A stretch of 64,000 nucleotides of DNA. Origin: Citrobacter amalonaticus Y19. GTDB lineage: Bacteria > Pseudomonadota > Gammaproteobacteria > Enterobacterales > Enterobacteriaceae. Positions 62,233-64,000 of this stretch are shown here, piece by piece (positions within the stretch are counted from its first letter, which is position 1; every line of letters starts with the position of its first letter). The DNA is taken from assembly GCF_000981805.1 (NCBI RefSeq), contig NZ_CP011132.1, positions 4,340,001-4,404,000 on the forward strand, written 5' to 3'. The translations under genes were made by a program, and so were the position numbers. A model generated the notes under the pieces. The model did not search any database. It saw only the letters and a program-made list of their open reading frames with translations, and had not been told where the DNA came from.

Positions 62233-62652
62233 TTACATCGCTTTTTTGGTCAACTCGATAACGCGCAGTTTCGCGATCGCTTTGGCCAGTTCCGCAGATG
62301 CCTGAGCGTAATCCACGTCACCATGAGAGCTCTTAATGTGCTCTTCAGCCTTACGTTTCGCTTCCAGGGCTCTCGCTTCATCGAGATCCTGCCCGCGAAT
62401 CGCGGTATCAGCCAGCACGGTCACGCTGCCAGGTTGCACTTCAAGAATGCCGCCAGACAGGTAGATAAACTCTTCATGACCGAACTGTTTAACGATGCGG
62501 ATCATACCAGGCTTAATGGCGGTGAGCAGTGGGGCGTGCCCAGGGAAAATCCCCAGTTCACCTTCACTACCCGTTACCTGGATTTTCTCGACCAGACCAG
62601 AGAACATTTGTTGCTCTGCGCTGACGACGTCCAGGTGGTAAGTCATTGCCAT
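62233..62652 (-). CDS. atpC: ATP synthase epsilon subunit
   Basis: A 139-residue subunit of the F1 central stalk, which inhibits ATP hydrolysis. An N-terminal beta-sandwich (to about residue 85) precedes two C-terminal helices. Same length as E. coli AtpC. Last gene of the atp operon, 20 bases after atpD. Confidence 0.97.
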   Translation of the reverse strand: MAMTYHLDVVSAEQQMFSGLVEKIQVTGSEGELGIFPGHAPLLTAIKPGMIRIVKQFGHEEFIYLSGGILEVQPGSVTVLADTAIRGQDLDEARALEAKRKAEEHIKSSHGDVDYAQASAELAKAIAKLRVIELTKKAM

Positions 62653-62672
62653 ATCACCCTCCGATTAAGGCG

Positions 62673-64000
62673 TTAAAGTTTTTTGGCTTTCTCGACAGCT
62701 TCTTCGATGGTGCCAACCATATAGAACGCCTGCTCTGGCAGGTGATCGTATTCGCCATCCATGATGCCTTTAAAGCCACGGATAGTATCTTTCAGCGATA
62801 CGAATTTACCTGGAGAACCGGTAAAGACTTCAGCAACGAAGAACGGCTGGGACAGGAAGCGCTGAATTTTACGTGCGCGTGCTACCACCAGTTTGTCTTC
62901 TTCGGACAGTTCGTCCATACCCAGGATCGCGATGATATCTTTCAGTTCCTGGTAACGTTGCAGGATGGACTGAACGCCACGCGCGGTGTCGTAGTGTTCC
63001 TGACCAACCACCAGCGGATCCAACTGACGGCTGGTGGAGTCCAGCGGGTCAACGGCCGGGTAGATACCCAGAGAGGCTATCTGACGACTCAGTACCACGG
63101 TTGCATCTAAGTGAGCAAAGGTGGTGGCTGGTGACGGGTCAGTCAAGTCATCCGCAGGTACGTATACCGCCTGAACGGAAGTGATAGAACCGGTTTTGGT
63201 AGAGGTGATACGTTCCTGCAGAACACCCATCTCTTCCGCCAGGGTCGGCTGATAACCTACCGCTGAAGGCATACGGCCCAGCAGTGCGGAAACTTCCGTA
63301 CCGGCCAGGGTATAACGATAGATGTTATCGACGAACAGCAGAACGTCACGACCTTCGTCACGGAATTTCTCAGCCATGGTCAGACCGGTCAGCGCTACGC
63401 GCAGACGGTTTCCCGGCGGCTCGTTCATCTGACCATAAACCAGGGATACTTTATCCAGAACGTTAGAGTCGGTCATTTCGTGGTAAAAGTCGTTACCCTC
63501 ACGAGTACGCTCACCCACGCCTGCAAACACGGAATAACCGGAGTGCTCGATCGCGATGTTACGGATGAGTTCCATCATGTTTACGGTTTTACCTACACCC
63601 GCACCACCGAACAGACCGACTTTACCGCCCTTCGCAAACGGGCAGATCAGGTCCATTACTTTGATGCCGGTTTCCAGCAGTTCCTGAGAGCTGGACAGCT
63701 CTTCATAGGAAGGTGCCGCGCGGTGAATCGCCCAACGCTCTTCTTCACCGATATCGCCTTTCATGTCGATCGGCTGACCCAGGACGTTCATGATACGACC
63801 CAGAGTTGCTTTACCTACCGGGACTTCGATCGGGTGCTCGAGGTCTTTTACTTCCAGACCACGACGCAGACCGTCGGAAGAACCCATCGCGATGGTACGT
63901 ACGATACCGCCGCCGAGCTGCTGCTGAACTTCCAGCACCAGGCTCTCACTACCATTCATAACCTCAAGAGCATCGTACACGCGCGGTACGGCATCCTGAG
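62673..64000 (-). CDS. atpD: ATP synthase beta subunit, 5' end outside window
   Basis: The catalytic subunit of F1. Walker A GGAGVGKT and ALTGLTMAEKFRDEGRDVLLF with the catalytic glutamate region (GERTREG) are present. The frame stays open through 64000: codons for QDAVPRVYDALE precede the internal GTG, so about 18 N-terminal residues of the roughly 460 lie outside. Confidence 0.98.
   Translation of the reverse strand, partial: QDAVPRVYDALEVMNGSESLVLEVQQQLGGGIVRTIAMGSSDGLRRGLEVKDLEHPIEVPVGKATLGRIMNVLGQPIDMKGDIGEEERWAIHRAAPSYEELSSSQELLETGIKVMDLICPFAKGGKVGLFGGAGVGKTVNMMELIRNIAIEHSGYSVFAGVGERTREGNDFYHEMTDSNVLDKVSLVYGQMNEPPGNRLRVALTGLTMAEKFRDEGRDVLLFVDNIYRYTLAGTEVSALLGRMPSAVGYQPTLAEEMGVLQERITSTKTGSITSVQAVYVPADDLTDPSPATTFAHLDATVVLSRQIASLGIYPAVDPLDSTSRQLDPLVVGQEHYDTARGVQSILQRYQELKDIIAILGMDELSEEDKLVVARARKIQRFLSQPFFVAEVFTGSPGKFVSLKDTIRGFKGIMDGEYDHLPEQAFYMVGTIEEAVEKAKKL

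Overview
This window looks like a contiguous piece of an enterobacterial chromosome from the Salmonella/Citrobacter branch; a tryptophanase-positive Citrobacter is my best guess. The call rests on near-identity, from memory, of many proteins to Escherichia coli K-12 (IlvB, DnaA, GyrB, YidC, PstB, AtpD and others) in the same order. It also rests on Salmonella-type insertions at the expected places: deoQKPX next to ilvN, and dsdCXA next to emrD. The presence of dnaA, gyrB, pst, glm and atp places the window close to oriC, although oriC itself is not included. No prophage, insertion sequence, integrase, CRISPR array, tRNA or rRNA was recognised.

Layout. 1-5946: the 3' part of the adenine deaminase gene, then the 2-deoxy-D-ribose catabolic locus deoXPK with divergent deoQ, where K-12 has uhpTCBA. 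5948-8142: ilvBN with its attenuator and the ivbL leader peptide. 8276-8804: the SOS-controlled type I toxin-antitoxin pair tisB/istR. 8875-12082: two transporters (an EamA permease and EmrD) and a secreted GH5-like protein. 12104-15968: the D-serine locus dsdC/dsdXA. 15965-22613: a sulfatase locus consisting of an anaerobic sulfatase maturase, yidG, yidH, yidI, sulfatase yidJ, transporter yidK and regulator yidL. 22652-28606: yidE, the heat-shock pair ibpAB, yidQ, yidR and cbrA. 28603-33378: the D-galactonate operon dgoRKADT. 33628-45295: yidA and the replication/ribosome/membrane core gyrB-recF-dnaN-dnaA and rpmH-rnpA-yidD-yidC-mnmE. 45363-49541: a TIM-barrel protein of unknown function and tnaCAB. 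49841-53427: yieE, chrR, adeP and yieH. 53516-58174: the phosphate operon pstSCAB-phoU. 58493-61921: glmUS. 62233-64000: atpC and most of atpD.

Several regulatory elements can be read directly. They include the ilv attenuator with its valine-rich peptide, a LexA box with an antisense-target repeat at tisB, a sigma-32 promoter and ROSE-type thermometer at ibpA, and a CreB box at cbrA. DgoR operator copies, a DnaA box plus dense GATC cluster at dnaA, a CRP palindrome plus TnaC peptide at tna, and Pho boxes at pstS are also visible. REP/BIME repeats fill many intergenic gaps, two of them inside the pst operon. An internally deleted ERIC element lies between dgoD and dgoT, and an ERIC-like palindrome separates dnaN from recF.

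I found no clearly new multi-gene system. The least understood items are the barrel protein at 45363-46292, the GH5-like protein at 10997-12082, the full-length maturase-sulfatase-transporter locus with an unknown substrate, and the two palindromic repeats inserted in otherwise tight operons. Comparisons with E. coli K-12 and Salmonella are from memory and were not computed.
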